Below, piece after piece: positions 1 to 8,395 of a stretch of 64,000 bases of DNA (position 1 is the stretch's first letter; every line of letters starts with the position of its first letter). The stretch lies in contig NZ_FNNI01000002.1 in NCBI RefSeq assembly GCF_900106955.1, positions 186,001 through 250,000 on the forward strand. Direction: 5' to 3'. A program made the position numbers and the translations under genes. The notes beneath the pieces are model-generated. The model was not told where the DNA came from, searched no databases, and saw nothing but the letters and a program-made list of their open reading frames with translations. This DNA comes from Aidingimonas halophila. GTDB lineage: Bacteria > Pseudomonadota > Gammaproteobacteria > Pseudomonadales > Halomonadaceae.

Positions 1-546
1 CGCACCCCCGATGCCACGCAGGCCCTCCTCTATTATTTGATTCACACGACACTGGTCACCGGCGGCCTGTTCCTGCTCGCCGAAATGATCGGCATCCAGC
101 GAGGCAAAGCCGGCACACGATTGGTCAAGGGACGCCCCATGCATCACGCTAACCTGTTAGCGGGCCTATTCTTCCTCGGTGCCGTTGCGATTGCCGGGCT
201 TCCTCCGCTTTCCGGCGCCATAGGCAAGGTGCTGATATTGCAATCGGCCGGTCCGGATCAACAACTCTGGTTGTGGCCGATTCTGCTGCTTTCCGGACTG
301 TGTGCCCTGATAGCCCTCTCCCGAGCCGGCTCGACCCTATTCTGGCGTGGCCAGGACGGGACGCCCGGCCATACCCACGTCTCTCGGTGCCAATGGTTCG
401 GTGTCGTCTGGTTGCTTGCCGCTTCTCCGCTGATCGTTGTCTTCGCCGGCCCCATCAATGACTACACCGCCGCCACGGCAGAGCAGTTGGCCACGCCGGA
501 AACGCATATCCGTGCGTTGCTGCCCGATAAGGGAGATGAGTCATGA
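1..546 (+). CDS. mrpD: Mrp-type Na+/H+ antiporter subunit D, C-terminal part
   Basis: Partial gene: the frame is open from base 1, so the N-terminal half lies outside the window. The visible 181 residues hold hydrophobic helices (around GLFFLGAVAIAGLPPLSGAIGK and a C-terminal ILLLSGLCALIAL helix), as in the antiporter-like subunits related to complex I NuoM/NuoN. With subunits E, F and G following directly, this is the D subunit of the multi-subunit monovalent cation/proton antiporter in the inner membrane, which expels Na+ in exchange for protons. Its TGA overlaps the ATG of the next gene. Assignment rests on the neighbourhood as much as on this fragment. Confidence 0.85.
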   Translation, partial: RTPDATQALLYYLIHTTLVTGGLFLLAEMIGIQRGKAGTRLVKGRPMHHANLLAGLFFLGAVAIAGLPPLSGAIGKVLILQSAGPDQQLWLWPILLLSGLCALIALSRAGSTLFWRGQDGTPGHTHVSRCQWFGVVWLLAASPLIVVFAGPINDYTAATAEQLATPETHIRALLPDKGDES

Positions 547-1040
547 TTGCCCCACGTGTTTGGCTGCCCACCCCGCTACTGTCGATCCTGCTGCTGATCG
601 TCTGGCTATTGTTGGTCCGCAGCATCGCGTTCGGTCATATTTTCCTGGGCACCTTCCTGGGCATTGCTATCCCATTGGTGACACAACGTTTCTGGGATGC
701 TCAGCCGCGAGTCAAGAAACCGTGGTTGCTTCTCCGTTTCGTACTACGTGTACTGAAGGACATCATCCTTGCCAACCTGGAAGTCGCATGGTTGATCATC
801 AACCCCTGGCGGCGAACACGTCCGGCGTTCATCGAGTACCCGTTGATGCTCGAAGAGCGCTTTCCCATCACACTGCTGGCGAATACCATCAGCCTCACCC
901 CCGGCACCGTCTCGGCCAATCTACGCATGGATGGCAGAACCCTGCTGATCCACGCGCTTGATGTCGGCGATGAGGATGCGCTCATCGAGACCATTCGCGA
1001 ACGTTACGAACGTCCCATCAAGGAGATCTACGAATGCTAG
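543..1040 (+). CDS. mrpE: Mrp antiporter subunit E
   Basis: A 165-residue membrane protein with two or three N-terminal hydrophobic helices (residues ~10-45) and a soluble C-terminal part containing the SLTPGTVSANL-type segment typical of MnhE/MrpE/PhaE. It is a subunit of the Mrp cation/proton antiporter complex, needed for assembly or full activity rather than ion binding. The start codon overlaps the stop of subunit D (ATGA), and the end overlaps subunit F by 7 bases, indicating translational coupling inside one operon. The length is normal for the family. Confidence 0.92.
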   Translation: MIAPRVWLPTPLLSILLLIVWLLLVRSIAFGHIFLGTFLGIAIPLVTQRFWDAQPRVKKPWLLLRFVLRVLKDIILANLEVAWLIINPWRRTRPAFIEYPLMLEERFPITLLANTISLTPGTVSANLRMDGRTLLIHALDVGDEDALIETIRERYERPIKEIYEC

Positions 1041-1303
1041 ACACCGCATTGTGGATCAGTCTGGCCCTGATCGTGATGGCCCTGGCCCTGAACGTCTATC
1101 GACTGACCATCGGCCCCTCGCTACCCGACAGGTTGCTGGCACTGGATACCATGTATGTCAACTCCATTGCCCTGATCGTACTATTGGGGCTATGGCTCAA
1201 CACCAAGCACTATTTCGAAGCGGCATTGCTGATCGCCATGCTCGGTTTCATCAGCACAGTGGCTGTCTGCAAGTACCTGTTGCGCGGCGATATCATCGAG
1301 TAA
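1034..1303 (+). CDS. mrpF: Mrp antiporter subunit F
   Basis: A short protein of 89 residues with three predicted membrane helices (about residues 2-22, 36-54 and 61-80) and the conserved DRLLALDTM-like loop after the first helix, characteristic of MnhF/MrpF/PhaF. It is part of the inner-membrane Mrp Na+/H+ antiporter. The start overlaps mrpE by 7 bases, and mrpG follows after 13 bases with a GGGAGATG-like ribosome binding site near the mrpF stop. Confidence 0.92.
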   Translation: MLDTALWISLALIVMALALNVYRLTIGPSLPDRLLALDTMYVNSIALIVLLGLWLNTKHYFEAALLIAMLGFISTVAVCKYLLRGDIIE

Positions 1304-1316
1304 GGGAGATGTCGGG

Positions 1317-1709
1317 ATGACACATTACGTAATTCTGGAGGGTGTGATCGCGTTTTTCCTGATCGCCGGTGGCGCTTTTGCTTTCATCGGTTCACTGGGC
1401 ATGACCCATCTTCGCGACTTCTACATGCGCCTGCACGGCCCGACCAAATCCACCACCATCGGCATTGGCTGTATTCTGATCGCATCAATGCTGTACTTCT
1501 GGGTCACCGAGGGTAAACCCGATATCCAGGAACTCCTGATCACGCTGTTCCTGTTCATCACCGCCCCCGTGACTGCACACCTGCTGGCCAAGACAGGACT
1601 GCACCTGCGATTGGAGCACGTCGAGAAGACGCGTGGCCATCCGGTCGAATTACGCCGCGAGGAAGTGGGAGAAAAACCCGTACCGCACCCCGACAAGGGG
1701 CATGGTTAA
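1317..1709 (+). CDS. mrpG: Mrp antiporter subunit G
   Basis: A 130-residue protein with three hydrophobic helices and the conserved GSLGMTHLRDFYMRLHGPTKSTT-type region of MnhG/MrpG/PhaG (residues ~27-48), followed by a charged C-terminal tail of about 30 residues. It is the last subunit of the Mrp cation/proton antiporter operon, working in pH and sodium homeostasis, which fits a halophile. The gene ends only 8 bases from the end of the convergent hemH, with no obvious terminator between them. Confidence 0.92.
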   Translation: MTHYVILEGVIAFFLIAGGAFAFIGSLGMTHLRDFYMRLHGPTKSTTIGIGCILIASMLYFWVTEGKPDIQELLITLFLFITAPVTAHLLAKTGLHLRLEHVEKTRGHPVELRREEVGEKPVPHPDKGHG

Positions 1710-1717
1710 GGCATGCT

Positions 1718-2791
1718 TCATACCCACCCCGACAATTCGTTACGCATCACGCCCAGTAGTGCCTGAATATGGTCATCCCGGTCGTTCAGGCACGGCACAT
1801 AGGTAAATCCTTCGCCTCCCGCCTCCAGAAAGCTCTCCTTGATCTGTTGCTGAATCTCTTCCAGCGTTTCCACGCAGTCAGCGGCAAAGGCTGGTGAAAT
1901 CACGGCAATATCCTTATATCCCTGGCGGGCCAATTCGGCGACATGATCAACCGTCGCCGGGCCGACCCATTTTTCAGGACCGAATTGTGACTGAAATGTC
2001 GTGACGATATCGCTATCCGACCAGCCCAGTCGCTCCTTGAGCAGGCGAGTGGTTTTCTGACACTGGCAATGATAAGGATCGCCTTCGTGAAGATAGCGCT
2101 CCGGGACACCATGGTAGGACGCTACCAGCACATCGGGGCGTCGATCGGCCTGAGCGAAGGACTCTTTCACGGAAGCAGCCAAGGCATCGATATACGCCGG
2201 CTGGTCGAAATAGGCAGGCGCCGTCCGGAATGCCGGCTGCCACTTCATTGTCATCAGGGTCCGGAACGCATGGTCATTCGCTGTCGCCGTTGTCGGCGAG
2301 GCATACTGCGGATACAACGGGAAGAACAGGATGCGTTCACATCCCTGTGCCTGCAATCGACGCAAGGCACCACCCGTCGACGGATTTCCGTAACGCATGC
2401 AGAAATCCACGACGATGCGATCGCCGTAATCCATTTCCAATGCCTCGGCAATCTTGCGCGTCTGTTCACGCGTGATCGTCAACAGCGGACTTTCATCGTT
2501 CTCTGTGTTCCAGATACTACGATAGGCCTCCCCGGAACTGAAAGGACGCTTGGTCAGGATCACAAGCTGCAACAAGGGCTGCCACAACCAGGGAGAATAG
2601 TCGACGACACGGCGGTCCGAGAGGAATTCACTGAGATAGCGCCGCATGGAACGGTAATCGGTCCCATCCGGTGTTCCCAAATTCGCCAACAGGACACCCA
2701 CCTTTGCTCGGGGAACCGGGGGATGATCCTTGTCAGCATGGACGAGACGGCCTTCACCGGGCCGATCGAACAGCGTTTCATCTGAAGACAT
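1718..2791 (-). CDS. hemH: ferrochelatase
   Basis: A 357-residue protein that inserts Fe2+ into protoporphyrin IX in the last step of haem synthesis. Family features are visible: VGVLLANLGTPDG near residue 30, the VVDFCMRYGNPS strand, FPLYPQYA, the catalytic-histidine motif VASYHGVPERYL, CQCQKTTRLL, the FQSQFGPEKWVGP signature and ISPAFAADCVETLEEI with the conserved acidic residues. The N terminus is about 20 residues longer than in many homologues. A start at the first ATG (2791) is plausible, but a shorter product cannot be excluded. The gene is monocistronic and convergent with mrpG. Confidence 0.95.
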   Translation of the reverse strand: MSSDETLFDRPGEGRLVHADKDHPPVPRAKVGVLLANLGTPDGTDYRSMRRYLSEFLSDRRVVDYSPWLWQPLLQLVILTKRPFSSGEAYRSIWNTENDESPLLTITREQTRKIAEALEMDYGDRIVVDFCMRYGNPSTGGALRRLQAQGCERILFFPLYPQYASPTTATANDHAFRTLMTMKWQPAFRTAPAYFDQPAYIDALAASVKESFAQADRRPDVLVASYHGVPERYLHEGDPYHCQCQKTTRLLKERLGWSDSDIVTTFQSQFGPEKWVGPATVDHVAELARQGYKDIAVISPAFAADCVETLEEIQQQIKESFLEAGGEGFTYVPCLNDRDDHIQALLGVMRNELSGWV

Positions 2792-3038
2792 GCAAAGCGA
2801 TCCTTGTCGTCACGGTGGTTACGATAAGCGTTATTCTATCAATGGCCGCTGCACGAAGCGGAATAAAGTTATACTATCGGACCAATTTGTACAAGACAGA
2901 GACAACTAACAACCAAGGCATGTATGAATACCTTGGAGATAATATCGGAGATAGTATCGAGTCAGGGGAAGAACGATCGCTAGCCGGCCGCAGCAGACGC
3001 GCCAGGGAAGGACAACGGTTCGGGCGTGTCCCGTTCTA
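2792..3038. promoter_or_regulatory. AT-rich intergenic region upstream of hemH with short repeats
   Basis: A 247-bp stretch noticeably richer in A/T than its surroundings. It lies 5' of hemH and downstream of the small gene ending at 3039. It contains a 12-bp tandem repeat (GGAGATAATATC at 2935-2946, then GGAGATAGTATC at 2947-2958, one mismatch) and, just before it, an inverted repeat CCAAGG...CCTTGG (about 2913-2936). A TTGTACAA palindrome lies near 2887, with TATAAC-like sequence on the hemH strand. I infer the hemH promoter is here but cannot name a regulator. Confidence 0.4.
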
Positions 3039-3341
3039 TCAAAAGACCAGGGGCATTCGTGATGTCAAAGGCTCAGAATAATGCGCATCACGCCCGATCA
3101 TTTCGTCGTGGGCCACATACTGGACCAGGTAAGCCCGATGAATACCCGAACGCTTGAGTTCCAGATACACATCATCCAGTGAACGGAACAGCATCGGTTT
3201 ACCGCGCTGTGTCAGCATATGCCGTTCACCTTCGACGTCTTCAAGTTCCACCTGGTAGAAATGACTACCCGCGTGGCTGATGACACGTATTTCGTAATTA
3301 TCATTATGGCCAACAAACGCCTTGAATTCATTGAGTTCCAT
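3039..3341 (-). CDS. small conserved protein, DUF6482-like
   Basis: A 100-residue soluble acidic protein with no signal peptide or membrane segment. It looks like a compact alpha/beta fold: strands around YEIRVISHAGSHFYQVELED, a short turn, then a helix around SLDDVYLELKRSG and a strand HRAYLVQY. I recall similar short proteins annotated DUF6482 in Halomonas and Pseudomonas, but the assignment is from memory. The function is unknown. It is a single gene with its own upstream region. The codon pattern and defined start (ATG at 3341) support a real gene. Confidence 0.7.
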   Translation of the reverse strand: MELNEFKAFVGHNDNYEIRVISHAGSHFYQVELEDVEGERHMLTQRGKPMLFRSLDDVYLELKRSGIHRAYLVQYVAHDEMIGRDAHYSEPLTSRMPLVF

Positions 3342-3426
3342 TGCGTGCTCCTGATGATGCAGACATGGGCAATGACCGGCGACGCAATCCTGGCGTCATG
3401 GTCATGGCTATTACATATTACAAATA

Positions 3427-3447
3427 GGGCACAGCCTAGCTGTGCCC
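3427..3447 (-). terminator. candidate rho-independent terminator
   Basis: Perfect 8-bp stem GGGCACAG / CTGTGCCC with a 5-nt loop. On the minus strand it is followed by TATTTGT, a modest U-rich tail. It lies about 110 nt downstream of the small gene at 3557-3850 and could end its transcript. Confidence 0.5.
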
Positions 3448-3556
3448 AATGACATCATCATGTCCAACTGACGTCTCTTTTATGACATCCCGACGACTGT
3501 CGAGTTCCCATCACAGTCATGACTCACGAAGACGTCAGGCACGTTCGGAGCCTACG

Positions 3557-3850
3557 TTACTGATAGTCGGAAGGATCGATCGCTTTGCCCAATGAGTTTC
3601 GGTCCACCCATCGTCCCGCCTTGGTCTCCTTGTAACGCAGTACGACCCGGTCACCGATCTGTACCGGCAATTCAGCCTCTTCCGTCTGATAACTGTATTC
3701 CTCACCGTCGATGACCAAGCGAAAACGATAGAGATCCGGCATGCCAAGCCACTCCTTGAAGGGCCCTTCCCGCTCGGCTTCCTGTAACTCACCCCGGGCC
3801 TCGAGCTTGGGAATACGCTTGCGTCTTCCGCGTTGAAAACCGCCTGCCAT
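3557..3850 (-). CDS. hypothetical protein, basic N terminus
   Basis: A 97-residue protein not recognised with certainty. The first ~20 residues are strongly basic (GRRKRIPK). The remainder is an acidic beta-rich domain, with EYSYQTEEAELPVQIGDRVVLRYKETKAG resembling a small barrel. The gene stands between dnaB (59 bases upstream of dnaB's end) and the DUF6482-like gene, all on the minus strand. The basic/acidic layout would suit nucleic-acid or ribosome association, but that is speculation. No catalytic motif is seen. Confidence 0.6.
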   Translation of the reverse strand: MAGGFQRGRRKRIPKLEARGELQEAEREGPFKEWLGMPDLYRFRLVIDGEEYSYQTEEAELPVQIGDRVVLRYKETKAGRWVDRNSLGKAIDPSDYQ

Positions 3851-3909
3851 AGGATCCTCTCATACCATCGCTGAACGAGGCGAAGATTATACGTAGCCCG
3901 CGGTCAGCC

Positions 3910-5301
3910 TCAACCCTCGCCGAAATGCTGCCCATAACTATCCGGCGCCAAATCTTCAAAGCGCGTATATTTGCCGATAAAGGCCATATGCACCGTACCG
4001 ATGGGGCCGTTACGTTGCTTGCCGATGATCAACTCCGCCAATCCGTGACTATCCGGATTATCCGGATTATAGACTTCATCACGGTAGACGAAAGCGATCA
4101 CGTCAGCATCCTGCTCGATGGCGCCGGATTCGCGCAGATCCGACATCACCGGACGCTTGTTGGGGCGCTGCTCCAGAGAACGGTTGAGCTGGGAAAGCGC
4201 AATCACCGGGCAGCCGAACTCCTTCGCCAGCCCCTTGAGCGAACGCGAGATCTCGGATATCTCGCCAGTACGATTCTCGGAAAAGCCCGGAATCTGCATC
4301 AACTGGATATAGTCGATCATTACCAGCCCGACATTACCGTGCTCACGTACCAAACGACGTAACCGAGAACGCATCTCGTTGGGCGATAGGGCCCCCGTAT
4401 CATCGATGAACAACTTCTTGTCCTTGAGCAGATTGACCGCGGATGTGAGACGTGGCCAATCCTCGTCCTCGAGTTGACCGGTCCTGACCCGAGTCTGGTC
4501 AATCCGTCCCAATGAAGACAGCATCCGTAACATCAATGACTCCGCGGGCATCTCCATGGAGAACACCATCACCGGCTTGTCACTTGATATCACCGCATGC
4601 TCGACGATATTCATGGCGAAAGTCGTTTTCCCCATCGATGGGCGCCCGGCTATGACCACCAGATCCGATGTCTGCAGACCGGACGTCATGTCATCGAGAT
4701 CGCGAAATCCCGTCGACAGCCCCGTCATCTCGCCCTGCATATTGAAGAGCTCATCGATGCGATCCACCGCCTTGGACAGGAGATCGCTCATGCCGATGGG
4801 ACCGCCTGTCTTGGGACGATCCTCACTGATCTGAAAGATCAGACGTTCCGCTTCATTGACCAGTTCGTCGGAAGGGCGTCCCTGGGGAGCGAACGCGCTC
4901 TCGGCGACCTGATTGGCTGCCTGGATGAGTTTTCTCAGCGTGGCCCGCTCTCGCACGATATCGGCATAAGCGCGGATGTTGCTTGCCGACGGCGTGTTGC
5001 GCGCCAATTCGGCCAGATAGGCCAAGCCGCCGGTGGTTTCGAGCTGGTCGCGATTTTCCAGCGCCTCGGAGAGCGTTACCACATCCAGAGGGTGCCCCTC
5101 TTCAGCCAGCGAGCCCATGGCATTGAATATCAGACGATGCTCATAGCGATAGAAATCCCCCGCGACCAAATGTTCCGCGACGGAATCCCAGGCCGCGTTG
5201 TCGAGCATCAAGCCCCCCAGCACTGACTGTTCCGCTTCCAGTGAATGCGGCGGTATCTTGAGCGCAGCCGTTTCCTGATCCGACTCCAAGATCTCACTCA
5301 T
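3910..5301 (-). CDS. dnaB: replicative DNA helicase DnaB
   Basis: A 463-residue hexameric 5'-3' helicase that unwinds DNA at the replication fork. The N-terminal primase-interacting domain starts at PPHSLEAEQSVLGGLMLD (residues ~17-34). The RecA-like domain carries Walker A (AGRPSMGKTTFAMN), Walker B-like VGLVMIDYIQLM, SQLNRSLEQR and the C-terminal arginine-finger region. The length is normal (E. coli 471) and no intein is present. It lies downstream of rplI, separated by a terminator, the usual gammaproteobacterial order. Confidence 0.97.
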   Translation of the reverse strand: MSEILESDQETAALKIPPHSLEAEQSVLGGLMLDNAAWDSVAEHLVAGDFYRYEHRLIFNAMGSLAEEGHPLDVVTLSEALENRDQLETTGGLAYLAELARNTPSASNIRAYADIVRERATLRKLIQAANQVAESAFAPQGRPSDELVNEAERLIFQISEDRPKTGGPIGMSDLLSKAVDRIDELFNMQGEMTGLSTGFRDLDDMTSGLQTSDLVVIAGRPSMGKTTFAMNIVEHAVISSDKPVMVFSMEMPAESLMLRMLSSLGRIDQTRVRTGQLEDEDWPRLTSAVNLLKDKKLFIDDTGALSPNEMRSRLRRLVREHGNVGLVMIDYIQLMQIPGFSENRTGEISEISRSLKGLAKEFGCPVIALSQLNRSLEQRPNKRPVMSDLRESGAIEQDADVIAFVYRDEVYNPDNPDSHGLAELIIGKQRNGPIGTVHMAFIGKYTRFEDLAPDSYGQHFGEG

Positions 5302-5407
5302 GGGGTTACAGGCCTTCGATGATGGGACGACATCCAGCAGTGTATCTCAATGACGATAAGAGGTACCGAGGTCCTTGGCAATCATCGGCAGCCATGGCTC
5401 ATCCATG

Positions 5408-5438
5408 AAAAAGCGCAAGAAGCCCAGGCCTCTTGCGC
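5408..5438 (-). terminator. rho-independent terminator after rplI
   Basis: Minus-strand hairpin with a perfect 8-bp stem GCGCAAGA / TCTTGCGC around a 10-nt loop, followed at once by TTTTTC. It begins about 37 bases after the rplI stop and separates the rpsF operon from dnaB. Confidence 0.85.
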
Positions 5439-5474
5439 TCACCATTCAACCATGCAACCGACTTGTCGTGGTGA

Positions 5475-5921
5475 TTATTCAGCCACGACCACGACATGCA
5501 CGCTGGTGGATACTTCGGCATGCAGATTGAGCTCAATGTCGTATTCACCGGTTTGGCGAATCGGACCGTCCGGCATCCGGACTTCACTCTTGGCGACATC
5601 GATACCGGCCTGGGCGATGGCCTCAGCCAGATCACGCGGACCAATGGAACCGAACAGCTTGCCTTCGTCACCGGCCTTGGCCACCAGAGACAGCTCGATT
5701 TCCGCCAGTTGCGCGGCGCGGGCCTCGGCTTCCGCCTTACGCTCGGCCGCCTGGGCTTCGAGCTCGGCACGCTGGGTCTCGAATGCTTCAATGTTTTCTC
5801 TGGTTGCCGGCACGGCCAGACCGTATGGCACCAGGTAATTGCGGCCATGGCCGGGCTTGACGGTGACCTTGTCACCCAGGTTGCCCAGCTTGCCAATCTT
5901 GTCGAGCAGAATGACTTCCAT
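5475..5921 (-). CDS. rplI: 50S ribosomal protein bL9
   Basis: 148 residues with the unmistakable bL9 N terminus [19 protein letters not shown], the central long helix rich in Glu/Ala/Arg (residues ~40-80) and the C-terminal rRNA-binding domain ([16 protein letters not shown]). It binds 23S rRNA near the L1 stalk and helps keep the reading frame. It is the last gene of the rpsF-rpsR-DUF2232-rplI operon, 15 bases after the membrane protein gene, with an AGAGG-type ribosome binding site, and is followed by a strong terminator. Confidence 0.97.
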   Translation of the reverse strand: MEVILLDKIGKLGNLGDKVTVKPGHGRNYLVPYGLAVPATRENIEAFETQRAELEAQAAERKAEAEARAAQLAEIELSLVAKAGDEGKLFGSIGPRDLAEAIAQAGIDVAKSEVRMPDGPIRQTGEYDIELNLHAEVSTSVHVVVVAE

Positions 5922-5936
5922 CTCGTTAACCTCTTT

Positions 5937-6791
5937 TCAGTCGCTGCGTGCCAGCCGTGAGCGAAAATCCGCAAATGTATCGATCAGGGCCAACAGCAGC
6001 ACGATCAGAATCATGGGCCACGTGGTGATGAGCAAGACATAAAACGCCACCAACCACAACCCGTTCATTCCCCTGAGCCCAATAACTCCATGTGTGAGTG
6101 CAATCCCCGCGATCAGCAGCGGAACCCAAGCGAGCATCGACAGTGCCGGCAATCCAAGTACCGTACCGATGACAGCGAGTCCAACCAGTACGGCCAATTC
6201 CCGCGGCGCCAATCGCAAGGCATGGAATTCCCCCCTGAAGCCGCCGGGGTTGTATAGCCCCGCCTGCCAACCACGCGCCAGTGCCAAGCAGGCAATCGAC
6301 GTCAACAGTACGATAAGCGCCGTCACGCCACCGATCAGCATGACTGCCAATGACTCGGTAGCAACTCCCTGGTCAGCGAGATCGGACAGCATGCTATCGA
6401 TTTCCGGCGAACTGGTCCGTAACTGTTCCAGCAAGGGCCCCACCCCTTCAGGCGGTATGAAAACCCCCAGCTGTATCATCGCCGATCCGACCAGCACCCC
6501 GGCAATCAGGGTTTCGCTCCAACGCAGTCTGGCACGTAACACCACGGCCATCAGCGTCACCATCAACACGCTCGCCAGCGGGATGACATCACCTTGGGTC
6601 CACCACCAGCCGGCCGGAACCGCGGCCGCCAGAATGGTCGGTGTCGCAGGTCCCAATCCGCGTCTCAGCGTCACCAATGCCGCAACGGCGGCACTGAACC
6701 AGAACAACCAGGGAATAACGCCTGTCAGAGCCGCGGCTCCCGCTGCCTGGGGAGTACCACGCATCAACCAGCGGGCTATGGACTGCATCAC
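5937..6791 (-). CDS. DUF2232-type integral membrane protein
   Basis: 284 residues with seven or eight hydrophobic helices grouped at about residues 17-60, 70-115, 148-172, 200-235 and 240-270, and a soluble segment around residues 115-147. This polytopic protein sits between rpsR and rplI in many gammaproteobacteria and belongs to the DUF2232/YybS-like group. Its function is not established. Tight spacing (9 bases after rpsR, 15 before rplI) places it in the ribosomal protein operon. A role in membrane transport or envelope is possible but not shown by any motif. Confidence 0.8.
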   Translation of the reverse strand: MMQSIARWLMRGTPQAAGAAALTGVIPWLFWFSAAVAALVTLRRGLGPATPTILAAAVPAGWWWTQGDVIPLASVLMVTLMAVVLRARLRWSETLIAGVLVGSAMIQLGVFIPPEGVGPLLEQLRTSSPEIDSMLSDLADQGVATESLAVMLIGGVTALIVLLTSIACLALARGWQAGLYNPGGFRGEFHALRLAPRELAVLVGLAVIGTVLGLPALSMLAWVPLLIAGIALTHGVIGLRGMNGLWLVAFYVLLITTWPMILIVLLLALIDTFADFRSRLARSD

Positions 6792-6800
6792 ACTCTGGGC

Positions 6801-7028
6801 TTATTGATGACTATCGGTATACGGCAACAGCGCCAGATAGCGTGCACGCTTGATGGCGGTCGACAGCTGACGCTGATAGCGGGCACGGGTACCAGTGATT
6901 CGACTCGGGACGATTTTGCCGGTTTCGGTGATGTAGGCCTTGAGCGTATCGATATCCTTGTAATCGATCTGCTTTACGCCTTCAGCAGTAAAACGGCAGA
7001 ACTTGCGGCGACGGAAAAAGCGTGCCAT
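6801..7028 (-). CDS. rpsR: 30S ribosomal protein bS18
   Basis: 75 residues beginning [25 protein letters not shown] and ending with the basic [24 protein letters not shown] segment, both diagnostic of bS18. It forms a heterodimer with bS6 on the platform of the 30S subunit. It is the second gene of the operon, 26 bases after rpsF. Confidence 0.97.
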   Translation of the reverse strand: MARFFRRRKFCRFTAEGVKQIDYKDIDTLKAYITETGKIVPSRITGTRARYQRQLSTAIKRARYLALLPYTDSHQ

Positions 7029-7054
7029 TGAAAACTCTCCTCTCAGTGTCTGAC

Positions 7055-7441
7055 TTAGTTGGCTTCAGCAGCTTCTTCGCTGCGCTCACGCGGTTTATCT
7101 TCACGGCGAGCACGCTTCTCTTCTGCCGGCTTCATCATCGGGGAGGCTTCGGTAATGGCTTCCTTGCAGCGCACCACGAGGCTACGGATGATGGCATCGT
7201 TGAAACGGAAGATATTCTCGATTTCCTCGAGAGTCTCACCGGTGCACTCGATATTCATCAACACATAGTGTGCCTTGTGAATCTTGTTGATCGGATAGGC
7301 CAAATGGCGGCGCCCCCAATCTTCAAGACGATGTACATGGCCGCCGCTTTCGGTCACGAGGCTGGTATAGCGCTCGACCATCGCGGAAACTTGTTCGCTC
7401 TGGTCCGGATGGACCATGAACACGATTTCATAATGACGCAT
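7055..7441 (-). CDS. rpsF: 30S ribosomal protein bS6
   Basis: 128 residues beginning [18 protein letters not shown], with the [26 protein letters not shown] core of bS6. The C-terminal ~28 residues are a charged Lys/Glu/Arg-rich tail, of the kind that can be modified in gammaproteobacteria. It heads the rpsF-rpsR-DUF2232-rplI operon. An AAGGAG ribosome binding site precedes the ATG. The S6:S18 complex is known in other bacteria to repress its own mRNA; a candidate site lies in the leader. Confidence 0.97.
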   Translation of the reverse strand: MRHYEIVFMVHPDQSEQVSAMVERYTSLVTESGGHVHRLEDWGRRHLAYPINKIHKAHYVLMNIECTGETLEEIENIFRFNDAIIRSLVVRCKEAITEASPMMKPAEEKRARREDKPRERSEEAAEAN

Positions 7442-7516
7442 GGAATCTCCTTACGGTTTGACAGCTTCCGACGGGAACGTTCTCTCCGCTACCGGGGAAG
7501 CAAGGAGGTGATTATA
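7442..7516 (-). promoter_or_regulatory. rpsF promoter -10 and possible S6:S18 autoregulatory leader
   Basis: On the minus strand a perfect TATAAT (7511-7516) lies 70 bases before the rpsF start, with no good -35. The short leader contains a perfect 6-bp stem GCTTCC / GGAAGC (7496-7501 with 7464-7469), whose 5' arm is followed directly by an unpaired CCG. A bulged CCG beside a helix is the known recognition element for the S6:S18 complex in rpsF leaders. The match is by eye and the inner pairing is uncertain. Confidence 0.45.
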
Positions 7517-7572
7517 GGATCCAGTCGCTCACCCAGCATCCACGGGCAAGCCGCGTAATTGTAGTGATCGCG

Positions 7573-8364
7573 TCAGGCGCTTGCAAGCTGACGTTGACGC
7601 AGCGCCTCAAACAGGCAGACTCCCGTCGCCACCGACACGTTGAGGCTCGAGACACTTCCCGCCATCGGCAACCTGACAAGGTTGTCACACGCTTCACGCG
7701 TCAAACGGCGCATGCCCTTCCCTTCGGCACCCATGACCAGCGCAACAGGGCCGGTATAATCGACATCATACAGGCTGGCCGATGCATCGCCGGCCGTGCC
7801 GGTAATCCAGACCCCGGCATTCTTGAGACGTTCCATGGCTCGAGCCAGGTTGGTCACGCGATAGACAGTCACCGCTTCGGCAGCGCCGCAAGCCACTTTA
7901 CGTACGGTCGCATTGAGCGGCGCCGCCTTATCCTTGGGCACGATGACGCCATGCACGCCAGCAGCATCGGCACTGCGTAAACAGGCGCCGAAATTGTGGA
8001 CATCGGTCACACCATCGAGGATCAGCAACAAGGGCGGTGACGCTGCCGTCCACTCATCGAGGCGTTGCCAAAGATAGCTTTCATTTTCCGGCACCAGCGG
8101 TGAACAGAAGGCAATGATGCCCTGGTGAGCCACGCCCCGCGCCAGCTCATCGAGTGTCTCGCGGGAATGACGGACGACATGCGCACCCTGGGTGCGCGCC
8201 TGCTCGACCAGTTCATCGAGACGCTTGGCCGCACTGCCCTCTTGAACCCATAGTTCACGAGGAGCTTGTTCGCGTTCCAGCAGCGCATGCACGGCGTGGA
8301 CGCCATAAACGGCATCCAGACCATCGGGAGGCCGTGAGGGGCGCCGTTGAGGAGTTCGTGTCAT
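7573..8364 (-). CDS. rlmB: 23S rRNA (guanosine-2251-2'-O)-methyltransferase
   Basis: 263 residues of the SpoU/TrmH (SPOUT) class. The N-terminal substrate-binding domain starts VYGVHAVHALLE, and the knotted catalytic domain contains LILDGVTDVHNFGACLRSADAAGVHGVI (motif 1, with the conserved Asn-Phe-Gly), VALVMGAEGKGMRRL (motif 2) and LPMAGSVSSLNVSVATGVCLFE (motif 3). It methylates G2251 in the peptidyl-transferase P loop. It follows rnr by 31 bases, the standard rnr-rlmB pair. A basic N-terminal extension of about 15 residues is present. Confidence 0.96.
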   Translation of the reverse strand: MTRTPQRRPSRPPDGLDAVYGVHAVHALLEREQAPRELWVQEGSAAKRLDELVEQARTQGAHVVRHSRETLDELARGVAHQGIIAFCSPLVPENESYLWQRLDEWTAASPPLLLILDGVTDVHNFGACLRSADAAGVHGVIVPKDKAAPLNATVRKVACGAAEAVTVYRVTNLARAMERLKNAGVWITGTAGDASASLYDVDYTGPVALVMGAEGKGMRRLTREACDNLVRLPMAGSVSSLNVSVATGVCLFEALRQRQLASA

Positions 8365-8395
8365 TGGTGAGCTGCCTGCTTATCATTGAGCACGA

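Noticed and set aside
2671-3081. Open frame on + strand across the hemH upstream region, 136 codons
   Set aside because: It starts inside hemH on the opposite strand, covers the repeat-rich AT region, and has no recognisable domain or ribosome binding site.
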